Assembly (NCBI RefSeq): GCF_016584085.1
Contig: NZ_NRSJ01000047.1
Location: 1 to 40,170 of the forward strand
Length of the DNA: 40,170 nucleotides
Reading direction: 5' to 3'
Origin: Halochromatium glycolicum
GTDB taxonomy: Bacteria; Pseudomonadota; Gammaproteobacteria; Chromatiales; Chromatiaceae
Both the position numbers and the translations under genes were made by a program. Every line of letters begins with the position of its first letter. Within the stretch, counting starts at the first letter, position 1. Shown here one piece after another: positions 25,434 through 36,076 of the stretch. The notes under the pieces were generated by a model that did not search any database, had not been told where the DNA came from, and saw nothing but the letters and a program-made list of their open reading frames with translations.

Positions 25434-26665
25434 GCGAGCGTAGCGACCGCCCGGCGCTGGTGGTGCTGACCCATGTCTTCCCTAATCAGGCGCAGCCGAC
25501 CTATGGGGTGTTCGTGCGCGAGCGGATGTTCCGGGTCGCCGCGAGCCTACCCGTCACCGTGGTCGCGCCGGTCCCTTGGTTCCCGGGCGAGGGGTTGATC
25601 CGGCGCTGGCGGCCGCACTATCGCCCGCGGGTGCCGGATCGCGAAGTGCAACAGGGCATTGAGGTCTATCACCCGCGCTTCCTGTCGATCCCGCACTTCT
25701 TCAAGTTCACCGATGCCCTGTCCGAGGCCCTGTTCTGTCTGCCGCTGCTGCGCCGTCTGCACCGCGCCGGCCGGCTGGACATCCTCGATGCCCATTTCGT
25801 CTTCCCTGATGGGGTCGCTGCGGGCCTGCTCGCGCGCTGGCTGCGTGTTCCGCATTGCATCACACTGCGTGGGACCATCCTGCGCATCTCGCGCACTCGG
25901 GTGCGCAAACGCCTTGCCGCTTGGGCGATGCGCTGCGCCGCGCGCGTCTTCTCAGTCTCGGACTCGCTGCGCCAGACCGCGATCGCGATGGGCATCCCCG
26001 CTGATCAGATGCGAGTCGTCGCCAACGGGATCAACCTGGCGCTGTTCCAGCCCGAGGACCGCGCCGCCTGCCGCGAGCAGCTCGGGATTGCGCCCGATAC
26101 GCCGGTGCTGATCACCGTCGGCACCTTGAGCGAGCGCAAAGGCTTCCACCGCGTGATCGGTCAACTGCCGGCGCTGCTCGAGCACTATCCAAGGCTCGTC
26201 TACCTGGTGGTCGGCGGTGAGCATCCGGACGGTGACGAGCAACGCCTGCGCACCCTGGCGGCGGAGCTTGGGCTCACTGAGCATGTCCGCTTCCTGGGTC
26301 GGCAGCCACCGGACCAGCTGCGCTATCTGTATTCCGCCGCCGATCTGTTCGTGCTGCCAACCCGATTCGAGGGCTGGGCCAATGTCTTCCTCGAGGCGGC
26401 GGCCTGCGGGCTGCCCTCGGTGACCACGCGCGTCGGCGGCAATGCCGAGGTCATCTGCAGCGACAGGCTCGGTCGGCTCATCGATTACGGCGACGACGAG
26501 GCGCTGCGCGAGACGATCATCGAGGCGCTCGACACCGATTGGGATCGTGGCGCCATCATCGCTTATGCGCGCGACAATGCTTGGGAGCAGCGTATCCCGC
26601 GACTCGTCGCCGAGTTCCGGCGCATCCAGGCGCAAGACGCTCAGCCTCAGCCCACGGATGTGTAA
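25430..26665 (+). CDS. Glycosyltransferase family 4 protein
   Basis: 411 residues from a GTG overlapping the preceding short frame. The N-terminal Rossmann half has TLRGTILRISRTRVRKRLAAWAMR and VANGINLALFQPED. The donor half has TVGTLSERKGFHRVIGQLPALLEHYP, LVVGGEHPDGDEQRL, FLGRQPPDQLRYLYSAADLFVLPTRFEGWANVFLEAAACGLP, where the E-x7-E pair is recognisable, and TRVGGNAEVI. The HVFPNQAQPTYGVFVRERM opening is typical of GT4 enzymes with a teichuronic-acid or EPS-type role. It is a cytoplasmic EPS sugar transferase; specificity is unknown. It ends within a 20-bp tandem repeat shared with the next gene's leader. Confidence 0.88.
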   Translation: MSERSDRPALVVLTHVFPNQAQPTYGVFVRERMFRVAASLPVTVVAPVPWFPGEGLIRRWRPHYRPRVPDREVQQGIEVYHPRFLSIPHFFKFTDALSEALFCLPLLRRLHRAGRLDILDAHFVFPDGVAAGLLARWLRVPHCITLRGTILRISRTRVRKRLAAWAMRCAARVFSVSDSLRQTAIAMGIPADQMRVVANGINLALFQPEDRAACREQLGIAPDTPVLITVGTLSERKGFHRVIGQLPALLEHYPRLVYLVVGGEHPDGDEQRLRTLAAELGLTEHVRFLGRQPPDQLRYLYSAADLFVLPTRFEGWANVFLEAAACGLPSVTTRVGGNAEVICSDRLGRLIDYGDDEALRETIIEALDTDWDRGAIIAYARDNAWEQRIPRLVAEFRRIQAQDAQPQPTDV

Positions 26666-26695
26666 GGGTCATTGAGGATGTGTAAGGATTATTGA
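26656..26695 (+). repeat. Two tandem 20-bp repeats at a gene junction
   Basis: GGATGTGTAAGGGTCATTGA (26656-26675) is followed at once by a copy with two differences (26676-26695). The repeat holds the TAA stop of the glycosyltransferase in its first copy and the AAGGA ribosome binding site of the next gene in its second. The duplication seems to have created the spacer between the two genes. Confidence 0.85.
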
Positions 26696-26697
26696 CA

Positions 26698-27681
26698 GTG
26701 AACGCCTTCAGCCTGATGCCGCTGCGCTCGATTGCCGGCCAACTCTCGCCGGCGGGGCCGCGCGCGCGCTTGTCCATCCTCATCTATCATCGCGTCCTCG
26801 CGCGAGCGGACGCGCTGCTGCCGGCGGAGCCGGATGCCGAGACGTTCCGTTGGCAACTGCGCGTCCTGGCCAGTGTCTTCAATGTGCTGCCGCTGAACGA
26901 CGCCGTCGAGCGATTGGACCAGGGCACACTGCCGACGCGGGCGGCCTGCATCACCTTCGACGATGGCTACGCCGACAACGCCACCGTCGCACTGCCGATC
27001 CTGCGCGAAGTCGGGCTGCCGGCGACCTTCTTCGTCGCCACCGGCTATCTCGATGGCGGCATGATGTTCAATGATCAGGTGCTCGAGACCCTGCGGCGGA
27101 TTCCCGAAGGCCGCGTCGATTGGCCGGAGGTCGGGCTTGAGGATCGACGCATCCAGGATGACCAGGATCGCAAACATCTCGCAGCAGAACTGATCCAGCG
27201 CCTGAAGCACCTCGATCCCGTTGAGCGCGCCGAGCGGGCACAGGCGATCGCTGAGCGCGCTCCCGAGCCGCTACCGACGGACCTGATGATGAACTCGGCA
27301 CAGGTCAGGGAGCTGTCCGCCGCGGGAATGACGATCGGCGGCCATACCCAGACCCATCCGATCCTGGCACGTACCGCCGATGAGCAGGCGCGTGCCGAGA
27401 TCGCCGGCGGCCGCGAGACGCTGGAACACCTGCTCGGCGAGCAGGTGCGGCTGTTCGCCTATCCCAACGGCAAGCCTGGCCAGGACTACGATGCGCGCCA
27501 TGTCGCGATGGTCCGCGAATGCGGCTTCGATGCCGCTGTCTCGACCGCCTGGGGTGTCTCGACCGGCAAGAGCGATCGCTATCAGCTCGCCCGGTTTACG
27601 CCTTGGGATCAGACGCCTGGGCGTTTCGCGCTGCGCCTGGTTCGTAATCTGATGACCCGGCCAGGACGGCAAGAGGTCTAG
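26698..27681 (+). CDS. Polysaccharide deacetylase family protein (NodB domain)
   Basis: About 327 residues. I use the GTG at 26698, with AAGGA nine bases upstream; a TTG at 26692 is also in frame but too close to it. The order is LSILIYHRVLARADALLP (motif region 1 with YHRV), CITFDDGYADNATVALPIL (catalytic and metal Asp pair), GHTQTHPILA (the His-x3-His metal site) and LFAYPNGKPGQDYDARHVAMVRECGFDAAVSTAWG. It is closer to the general xylanase/chitin deacetylase group than to the DUF3473 form at 16136. A cytoplasmic location is likely as there is no signal peptide, so it may act on a lipid-linked precursor. It is the last gene of the plus-strand run and faces a convergent minus-strand operon. 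Confidence 0.88.
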   Translation: MNAFSLMPLRSIAGQLSPAGPRARLSILIYHRVLARADALLPAEPDAETFRWQLRVLASVFNVLPLNDAVERLDQGTLPTRAACITFDDGYADNATVALPILREVGLPATFFVATGYLDGGMMFNDQVLETLRRIPEGRVDWPEVGLEDRRIQDDQDRKHLAAELIQRLKHLDPVERAERAQAIAERAPEPLPTDLMMNSAQVRELSAAGMTIGGHTQTHPILARTADEQARAEIAGGRETLEHLLGEQVRLFAYPNGKPGQDYDARHVAMVRECGFDAAVSTAWGVSTGKSDRYQLARFTPWDQTPGRFALRLVRNLMTRPGRQEV

Positions 27682-27804
27682 GGCGGCGCCGAGTTATTCG
27701 GCGAACTCATGCCATTGATTTTGGCGCTTTTCGGCCTCTTAGACCTTGCGGCAAGCTGATCGAGTGGGCTGCTCTTCGCGCTGGTGTGGAGCCTGGACAG
27801 GGGC
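27682..27804. other. Gap between convergent operons
   Basis: Between the two stop codons is a 123-base stretch. A short hairpin GCCGA-GTTAT-TCGGC is present near 27687-27701 but has no following T-run, so I do not call a terminator. Nothing else recognisable. Confidence 0.4.
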
Positions 27805-29027
27805 TCAGGACGCAGAACCAGTCGAATCGGCATGAAGCGTCTGCATGCAAATCGCCTCGAAGCGGCGCGCAACGGCCTGTGACGAGAACGACTCCTCGAC
27901 ATAACCGCGGGCCGTTCGCGAGAGCGATTGCCGCAGGCTTGAATCATCGAGCAGTCGCACCAACGCGGCGGCGAACGCCTCGCCCGTGTCGCCTTGCAGA
28001 TAATGCTCGTCCGGCGTCACCGGCAAGCCCTCCACACCAAGCGCGGTCGAGACCACCGGGATGCCCATCGCCATCGCCTCGAAGGCCTTGATCCGGGTGC
28101 CGCCGCCGACCCGCAGCGGGATGATGTAGGCCGCCGCGCCTTTGACCTCCGGGCGGATGTCGTCGACGAAGCCGGTGAAGCGAAACGGCAGTTGCCGGCG
28201 CTTGGCACGCTCGACCAGGGCCGGGTTGGGATTGCGCCCGACGATGGTGACATGGGCCTGCGGCCGCTGCGCGACCACATGCGGCCAGATCGCGTCCATG
28301 AAGAAATCGATGCCATCGATGTTGGCCTGCCAATCCATCGCGCCGGTGAAGACGATGTGGTCGTCCTCGCCAGGCGGCTGGGCCTGGAAGAAGTCGAGAT
28401 CGACCCCGGTCGGGATGGTCTCCACCGGCGGCATCCCCGGAACCGCGGCGAAGGTCTCGGCGTCGCGCTCGGAGACGGCGACCACCGTATCGGCGCGCTT
28501 GAGGCTGGCCTCCTCATAGGCCTGCATCTTGCGGAACTGCTGCTGCCAAACCGCCCGCTTGAGCGGATTGCGCGCCACCTCGGCATGCCGGCGGAAGATC
28601 TCGGCCTCGACATTGTGGGTGAAGATCAGGCACGGGCGCTCGATCCGCTCCGGGGCCAGCACCATCGCATGCAGGAAGTCGAACACCACCAGATCGGCCT
28701 GCCCGATGGCGTCACGCACCCGCTCGGCCCCGGCAGGCGAACGATCGCTGATCACCGAGACCGGCAGCGGCGAGGCGAGATGGCGCAGCCGGAGCAGCCC
28801 ATGCAGCGGCGTCTTGGGGGTCTCCGGCCAGGAGAGGAACCGGTCGCAGACGGCCTCGAGCTCCGCCTGGTAACGCTGGGCCTCATCGCCGGTCACCGGC
28901 GAGGCGAGCAGGATCTCGAAGCGGCCGCCCTTCATCCCGCGCAGGATCTGCGTGGTGCGGATCTTGCCGCCCTGATCGGCGGGGAACAGGAAGCGCGGCG
29001 AGACGAACAGCAGGCGCGGGCGCTCGC

Positions 29028-29031
<4 letters not shown>
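27805..29031 (-). CDS. Glycosyltransferase family 4 protein, related to the 18087 gene
   Basis: 408 residues. The start PRLLFVSPRFLFPADQGGKIRTTQILRGM has the same pattern as the XrtA glycosyltransferase at 18087-19328, so the two are probable paralogues. The donor half shows ETIPTGVDLDFF, IVFTGAMDWQANIDGIDFFMDAIWP, VTIVGRNPNPALVERA and GGGTRIKAFEAMAMGIPVVSTALGVEGL. It is the last gene of a three-gene minus-strand operon, overlapping the dehydrogenase by four bases. It may transfer the uronic acid or amidated uronic acid made by its neighbours, which is inference from the operon. Confidence 0.87.
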
Positions 29032-30340
<1,309 letters not shown>

Positions 30341-30344
<4 letters not shown>

Positions 30345-32308
30345 CGCCTAATGGATTCGCTCTCGGTTGCCACGGGATTCTCGCCCTGCGCGCTGAGCCA
30401 GAGCTCGAGCATCATCAATACCCAAACCAGCTCGCCATAGTAGACCGCGTGCGCCTCGCGATGCCATCGGATGAGCTGGTCGATGAAGGCCGCCCGGACG
30501 ATGCCGCGTCCCTTGAACTTCAGCAAATTGTCATAAGCCAATTCTTGCAACGGCTTGTGATCATGCATCCAAACGCCGAAGGGCAGGCCGAAGCCGTGCT
30601 TTTTCTTGTCGATGATGCCGGCTGGCAGGAAGTCGCGCATCGCCTCCTTGTAGAAATGCCGGAGCCGGCCGCGGTGCAGTTTGAGCTCGGACGGCACCCG
30701 GCAGGAGAACGCCACCAACTCGTCATCGAGCATCGGATAGACCACATCCACCCCGGCGAGCTGGCACATCCGGGTGACCTTGCGCAGATCGTTGTCGGCC
30801 AGGGTCTGCTGCCAGTCCAGATAGAGCATGCGATTCAGGGAGGTCGCCTGCTGCGGGCGCTGATAGAGCGTTCGCATCAGCTGCCAGGGCGCCTCGGTAT
30901 CGACCTGCTCGAGGAAGCCCGGCGTGAACAGCTCCGCGAGCGCGATCCGGTGCAGGTAGTTGTAGGTCTGCAGCCGATCCGGCAGCGGGATGCGCGCCTG
31001 CTCGACATAGCTGCGCGCCTTGCGCAGCAGCGGGACGCGCTGCGGCAGTCGGGTGAACAGCGGCTCGAGCAGCCGGTGCCGAAGCGGGCCGGCAATCCGG
31101 TGCCAATGCTCGAACACTCCCTGCTTGGCATAGCGCGCATTGCCGGCGAACAGCTCGTCGCCACCGTCGCCGCCGAGCAGCCGGGTGACGCCGGTCTCGG
31201 CGGCGTTTCGGGCGCAGAAATAGGCGGGCAGGGCGGAGGAGTTGCCGAACGGCTCGTCGTAACTGGCGGCGATCAGCGGCACCGCCTCGACCACATCCTC
31301 CGGGGTCACATAGTATTCATGCGCGCGCAGGCCGAACTGCTGGGCGGCGAGCCGCGCATAGGGAAGCTCGTCGTAGCCCTCAGCCTCGAAGCCGATGCTG
31401 AAGCTGTCGGCGCCGCCGGGGCGCAGCTCGGCCAGCAGGCCGGCGACGGTAGAGCTGTCCAAGCCGCCGCTGAGGAAGGCGCCGATGGCGGATTCCGAGG
31501 CCTTGTCGGGCGCGGTGCCGGGCGCGACGTGGCTGGGCGCGGTGTCCGCCGCGCGCGCGACTTCGGACTGACCGACACCGAGACCGGTATCAGCGTGTCC
31601 GATATCCGCCGCACGTGCGACCGCCGCCCGCAGCAGCGCCTTCATCTCATCGCCCAGCGCTGCCTGATCGGCCTCCGCCGGCTCCGTGAACGCCGGCAGC
31701 CAGTACGGGCGCATGCGCCAGCCGCCGCGATCGTGATCGAGGCGATGCGCGGCTTGCAGCTTGTGCAGACCGGCGTACAGGCTCACCGGCGCCGGCAGCA
31801 TGTGGAAGAAGAGATAATGGAACAGCCCATCGGCGGTCAGGCGCCGCTCCAGGCCCGGATGCGCCAGTACGCTGTTCGCCGAGCTGCCGAAGACCAGCCC
31901 GCCGGGGATCGGCGCACAGTGCAACGGCAACTGCCCGGTGCGGTCGATGCCGGCCAGCAGGCGCGGCGCCGAGGGGTCGAGGATCACCAACGCGAAATCG
32001 CCGGCCAGGCGCTCGAACAGGCCGTCGCCGAGGCGCTGGTAGGCGCTCAGCAGCGCGAAGGCGGGATCATGGTCCTTGGCCTGGCCCGCCAGCTCGGCAT
32101 CGCGCCAGCGTGGATGGCCGGCGAGGGCAGCGATGCAGCCGCTCGCGTCCTGACTGATCCAACCGGCACGCACCGCGCAGGCACCATGGGCATTGGCGCG
32201 GCTGGCGACGCTGGCGCCGGCAGCGGCCGGCAGCTGTTGGGCGCGGGCCTCGAGATCCGTCGGGGGCTGCCCCTGTTCGAGGCTGAACCAGCCGCAAAGT
32301 CCCGTCAT
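30341..32308 (-). CDS. Second asparagine-synthase-like amidotransferase
   Basis: About 655 residues from the ATG at 32308; a TTG at 32311 is in frame, and AGG seven bases upstream supports the ATG. It has an Ntn-type N half, FALVILDPSAPRLLAGIDRTGQLPL and LERRLTADGLFHYLFFHMLPAP, and a synthetase half with the PP-loop SGGLDSSTVAGLL, DEPFGNSSALPAYF and LGGDGGDELFAGNARY. Two oddities: the N terminus reads MTGLCGW, so the cysteine is not residue 2 as glutaminase chemistry needs, and an Ala-rich insert of about 35 residues with a repeated VARAAD sits before the PP-loop (31500-31620). It is the first gene of an operon with a GDP-mannuronate-type dehydrogenase, so uronamide formation is a plausible role. 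It may use ammonia from elsewhere if the glutaminase is inactive. Confidence 0.88.
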
Positions 32309-32311
32309 CAA

Positions 32312-32402
32312 TCCGCCTGCAGGGTTGCTGTTATACTTTGGCCCTAATCATAAAGCATCTGGCCCGGCAGGTTCGCCGCCGGAGACGTAGCAAAGGGGTC
32401 AC
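32312..32402. promoter_or_regulatory. Short divergent promoter region
   Basis: 91 bases separate the leftward amidotransferase operon from the rightward acyl carrier protein gene. A TTATACTTT stretch near 32330 could be a -10 element on the plus strand, and its complement AAGTATAACAG one on the minus strand; neither has a good -35. AAAGGGG at 32392-32398, four bases before the ATG, is a strong ribosome binding site for the acyl carrier protein. Confidence 0.35.
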
Positions 32403-32654
32403 ATGTCAAGTCTCGACGAGGTTCGCAACATCCTGGACAGCACGCTGAGCCTCAATGGCCGCGCCCAGTCCTTCGATACCGACACGGCCCTGCTGGGGAA
32501 CATCCCCGAGCTGGACTCGATGGCCGTGGTAGGAGTGATCACCTCCATCGAAGAGCACTTCGGCGTCATGGTGGACGATGACGAGGTCAGCGCCGAGACC
32601 TTCGAGACCCTGGGTAGCCTCGTCGCCTTTGTGGACGCCAAGCTGACAGCCTGA
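32403..32654 (+). CDS. Acyl carrier protein, EPS-locus type
   Basis: 83 residues, acidic, of four-helix ACP length. The phosphopantetheine attachment site is Ser39 in IPELDSMAVVGVI. A strong AAAGGGG ribosome binding site lies just before the ATG. This is not the fatty-acid AcpP, which has the motif GADSLDTVEL; it matches the free-standing ACPs encoded beside the exosortase A-associated hydrolases. It should carry an acyl or aminoacyl group for a ligase or acyltransferase. The usual partner ligase and an intact decarboxylase are absent from the window, and a toxin-antitoxin pair on the other strand separates it from hydrolase 2. Confidence 0.9.
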   Translation: MSSLDEVRNILDSTLSLNGRAQSFDTDTALLGNIPELDSMAVVGVITSIEEHFGVMVDDDEVSAETFETLGSLVAFVDAKLTA

Positions 32655-32661
32655 AAGACCA

Positions 32662-32976
32662 CTATGACGGAACAGGCTCGTCCCTCTCGGCGTCATGCGG
32701 GCGTGCTGTCAGCTCGACGCCAAGGGCTCGCATCACGGCGAGCATGGTTTTCAATGTTGGATTACCCTGCTCACTGAAGGAACGATACAGCTGCTCACGG
32801 GAAAGCCCCGTCTCACGGGCAAGGTCCGTCATCCCCTTGGCCCGTGCAACGATCCCCATTGCCCTAGCGATATAAGCTGAGTCACCCGTTTCCAGTGCGT
32901 CCGCGAGAAAAACTGCAATGGCTTCTTCGCTTTCAAGAGCCGCCGCTGGGTCGTAGTCATAGATCTTTTCACTCAT
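32662..32976 (-). CDS. HigA-like addiction-module antitoxin (XRE helix-turn-helix)
   Basis: 104 residues from the ATG at 32976, which overlaps the toxin stop by ATGA. The pattern is that of the putative addiction-module antidote family: YDPAAALESEEAIAVFLADALETGDSAYIARAMGIVARAKGM, then a helix-turn-helix LARETGLSREQLYRSFSEQGNPTLKTMLAVMRALGVEL. The toxin-first order also fits this family. It should neutralise the toxin and repress the shared promoter. It lies convergent to the acyl carrier protein gene with seven bases between stops. Confidence 0.9.
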   Translation of the reverse strand: MSEKIYDYDPAAALESEEAIAVFLADALETGDSAYIARAMGIVARAKGMTDLARETGLSREQLYRSFSEQGNPTLKTMLAVMRALGVELTARPHDAERDEPVPS

Positions 32977-33275
32977 GATCGTGCATCCCACTCTGCTGCA
33001 AGGCGTTGTGCAGTCGCGATATCGCCTGGCTGCGTGCTCTTATCGCCACCGCAGAGAAGAATGACGATTTCGCTTCCACTCTGCTTGAAATACACGCGAT
33101 ACCCTGGTCCGTGATGAATGCGCAGCTCACTGACGCCAGCCCCTACAGGCCGAACATCACCAGGCAGGCCATTGGCCAGACGAAAGATTCTGGCGGCAAC
33201 CATCGCCTTAGCGCGCTGATCGCGAAGCTTGCGCTCCCACTTTCGATAAGTATCGGTCTGTCTGATCTCAAGCAT
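32973..33275 (-). CDS. HigB/RelE-type addiction-module toxin
   Basis: 100 residues with the RelE-superfamily layout of the addiction-module killer group: MLEIRQTDTYRKWERKLRDQRAKAMVAARIFRLANGLPGDVRPVG, ELRIHHGPGYRVYF, IVILLCGGDKSTQPGDIATAQRL. Members of the superfamily cleave mRNA on the ribosome. It is cotranscribed with the antitoxin and precedes it. The pair seems inserted between the acyl carrier protein and hydrolase 2 genes, on the opposite strand. Confidence 0.9.
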   Translation of the reverse strand: MLEIRQTDTYRKWERKLRDQRAKAMVAARIFRLANGLPGDVRPVGAGVSELRIHHGPGYRVYFKQSGSEIVILLCGGDKSTQPGDIATAQRLAAEWDARS

Positions 33276-33284
33276 GCCTTGAGT

Positions 33285-33300
33285 GTAGTTTTTAGACTAC
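33285..33300. promoter_or_regulatory. Candidate toxin-antitoxin operator
   Basis: An inverted repeat GTAGT-TTTTAG-ACTAC lies ten bases upstream of the toxin start, in an A+T-rich patch, where an autorepressing antitoxin would bind. It is also within the leader of hydrolase 2 on the plus strand. Confidence 0.4.
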
Positions 33301-33328
33301 GCGGACGCAACCGATCGAGGCGGCTACC

Positions 33329-34215
33329 GTGGTAATGCGAGCTGCTTTCGTCAACGGCGAGCATGGCGAGCTGTTTCAGGTTCTGCATGAGCCAGCCACC
33401 CGACCTGCGCGCGGTGCTGTGCTCTATGTCCATCCGTTTGCCGAAGAATTGAACAAATCCCGGCGCATGGTCGCGCTGCAGGCGCGCTGCCTGGCCGAGC
33501 TGGGTTACGCGGTGCTGACCCCTGATCTCTACGGCTGCGGTGACAGCGGCGGTGATTTCGCTGATGCGCGCTGGGAGCTCTGGCTGCAGGATCTCGGCCG
33601 CTGCGTGGAACGCTTACAGGCTGACTATCCGGCACCACTGATCCTCTGGGGCCTGCGCGCCGGCTGCCTGCTGATCAGCGATCTGCTGCAGACCCGCGAC
33701 GAGGTGCCCGCCGCGACGCTGTTCTGGCAGCCTGTGACCAATGGCGAGCTGCATCTGACCCAATTCCTGCGCCTGCGTATGGCCGCCGGGATGATGGGCG
33801 GCGCCAAGGAAACCACCGCCCAGCTGCGCGCGCGGCTGGAAGCGGGCGAAGTGCTCGAGGTGGCCGGCTACGAGTTGGCGCCGGAGCTGGCCGCGCGACT
33901 GGCTGCAGCCCGTCTGCAGCCGCCCAAGGGGGGCGCGGTCGGTTGGCTGGAAGTGACCCAAGCGGAACCGCCGACGCTCCCGCCTGCGAGCGCCCGCGTC
34001 GTTGAGGCTTGGCGGCAAGCCGCCGAGCAACCACCGGGCGAACGGTCGAATCAGCAGCAGCCCGAACCGGCCGCACCGCAGACAGCGCAACCCGCGGGCC
34101 TCCGCATCGAAACCGGCGTCGTCCAGGGCGAGCCCTTCTGGGCGACGCAGGAGATCCGCGAGGTGCCGGCCCTCTTGGCGGCGACCGAGCGCGCGCTGAC
34201 CGAGCTGCTGGGCTG

Positions 34216-34216
<1 letters not shown>
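33329..34216 (+). CDS. Exosortase A system-associated hydrolase 2
   Basis: About 295 residues from GTG 33329 (GAGG nine bases upstream); an ATG at 33335 is the alternative. It has the alpha/beta-hydrolase N half of the exosortase A-associated hydrolase 2 family: GAVLYVHPFAEELNKSRRMVALQARCLAELGYAVLTPDLYGCGDSGGDFADARWELW. At the nucleophile elbow it reads ILWGLRAGCLL, so Arg stands where Ser is normal. The middle FWQPVTNGELHLTQFLRLRMAAGMMGG is also typical. A Pro/Gln-rich low-complexity linker lies at about 220-260. The stop overlaps the next start (ATGA at 34214-34218 region). Its substrate is unknown; it always travels with hydrolase 1 in these loci as far as I know. Confidence 0.9.
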
Positions 34217-35313
<1,097 letters not shown>

Positions 35314-35335
35314 TGACGACAACCGGGCCGCGAGC

Positions 35336-36076
35336 ATGAGCCGATCCGATTTCGAGGAGCATTGGCGCCGGCGCTTCGTCGAGCGCGGTCGTCATTTCGA
35401 CGACGATGCCGGCATCGCCGGCTGGACGACCTCCGGCCTGGACACGCGGCTGCGGCACTTCCAGCGCGTCTGGCCCGGTGATGAGCCCGGTGCCCGTTGG
35501 CTCGATGCCGGCTGCGGCGCGGGCAGTTATACCCGCTATCTGGCAAGCCGCGGGCTCGACACCATCGGGCTCGACTACTCGTTGCCCTCGGTGCAAAAGG
35601 CGCGCGTGCGCAGCGATGCCGCGGTCGCGTGGCTGGTCGGCGACGCGACCAAGCTGCCGATCCAGCCCGAGAGCATGGATGGGGTCATGTGCCTCGGTGT
35701 CTTGCAGGCCCTCTCTGCGCCTGAGCCCGCGTTGCGGGAACTGATGGCGGCGGCACGCCCAGGCGGACAGGTCTGGGTCGATGCGCTGAACCGGTGGAGC
35801 TTGGCGACGCGGATTAAGCGCCTGCGCGCCCGGCTCGGCGGGCCGCCGTTGAATCTGCGCTATGACGATCCTGAGCAGCTGCGACAGATCCTGCTCGCCC
35901 AAGGCGCGGAGTCGGTACGGGTCTATTGGGTGCCAATCCTGCCCGGCAGGCTGCAGCGCCTACAGCCGTGGCTCGAGTCTCGCGCCATACACTGGTTCTT
36001 GAGTCGCCTGCCTTGGCTCGCTTCGCCGTTGAGTCATGCCGTACTGCTCTTGGCGCGTAAAGGCATCAATTGTTAA
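35336..36076 (+). CDS. SAM-dependent class I methyltransferase
   Basis: 246 residues from the ATG at 35336; upstream in-frame codons overlap hydrolase 1. Motif I is WLDAGCGAGSYTRYLASRGLDTIGLDYS at about 55-82. GDATKLPIQPESMDGVMCLGVLQALSAPEPALRELMAAARPGGQVWVDALN gives motifs II and III of the UbiE/type-11 group. A C-terminal LARKGINC tail follows a hydrophobic stretch. It probably methylates a sugar or small precursor of the locus. Its stop TAA overlaps the next ATG by one base. Confidence 0.87.
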   Translation: MSRSDFEEHWRRRFVERGRHFDDDAGIAGWTTSGLDTRLRHFQRVWPGDEPGARWLDAGCGAGSYTRYLASRGLDTIGLDYSLPSVQKARVRSDAAVAWLVGDATKLPIQPESMDGVMCLGVLQALSAPEPALRELMAAARPGGQVWVDALNRWSLATRIKRLRARLGGPPLNLRYDDPEQLRQILLAQGAESVRVYWVPILPGRLQRLQPWLESRAIHWFLSRLPWLASPLSHAVLLLARKGINC

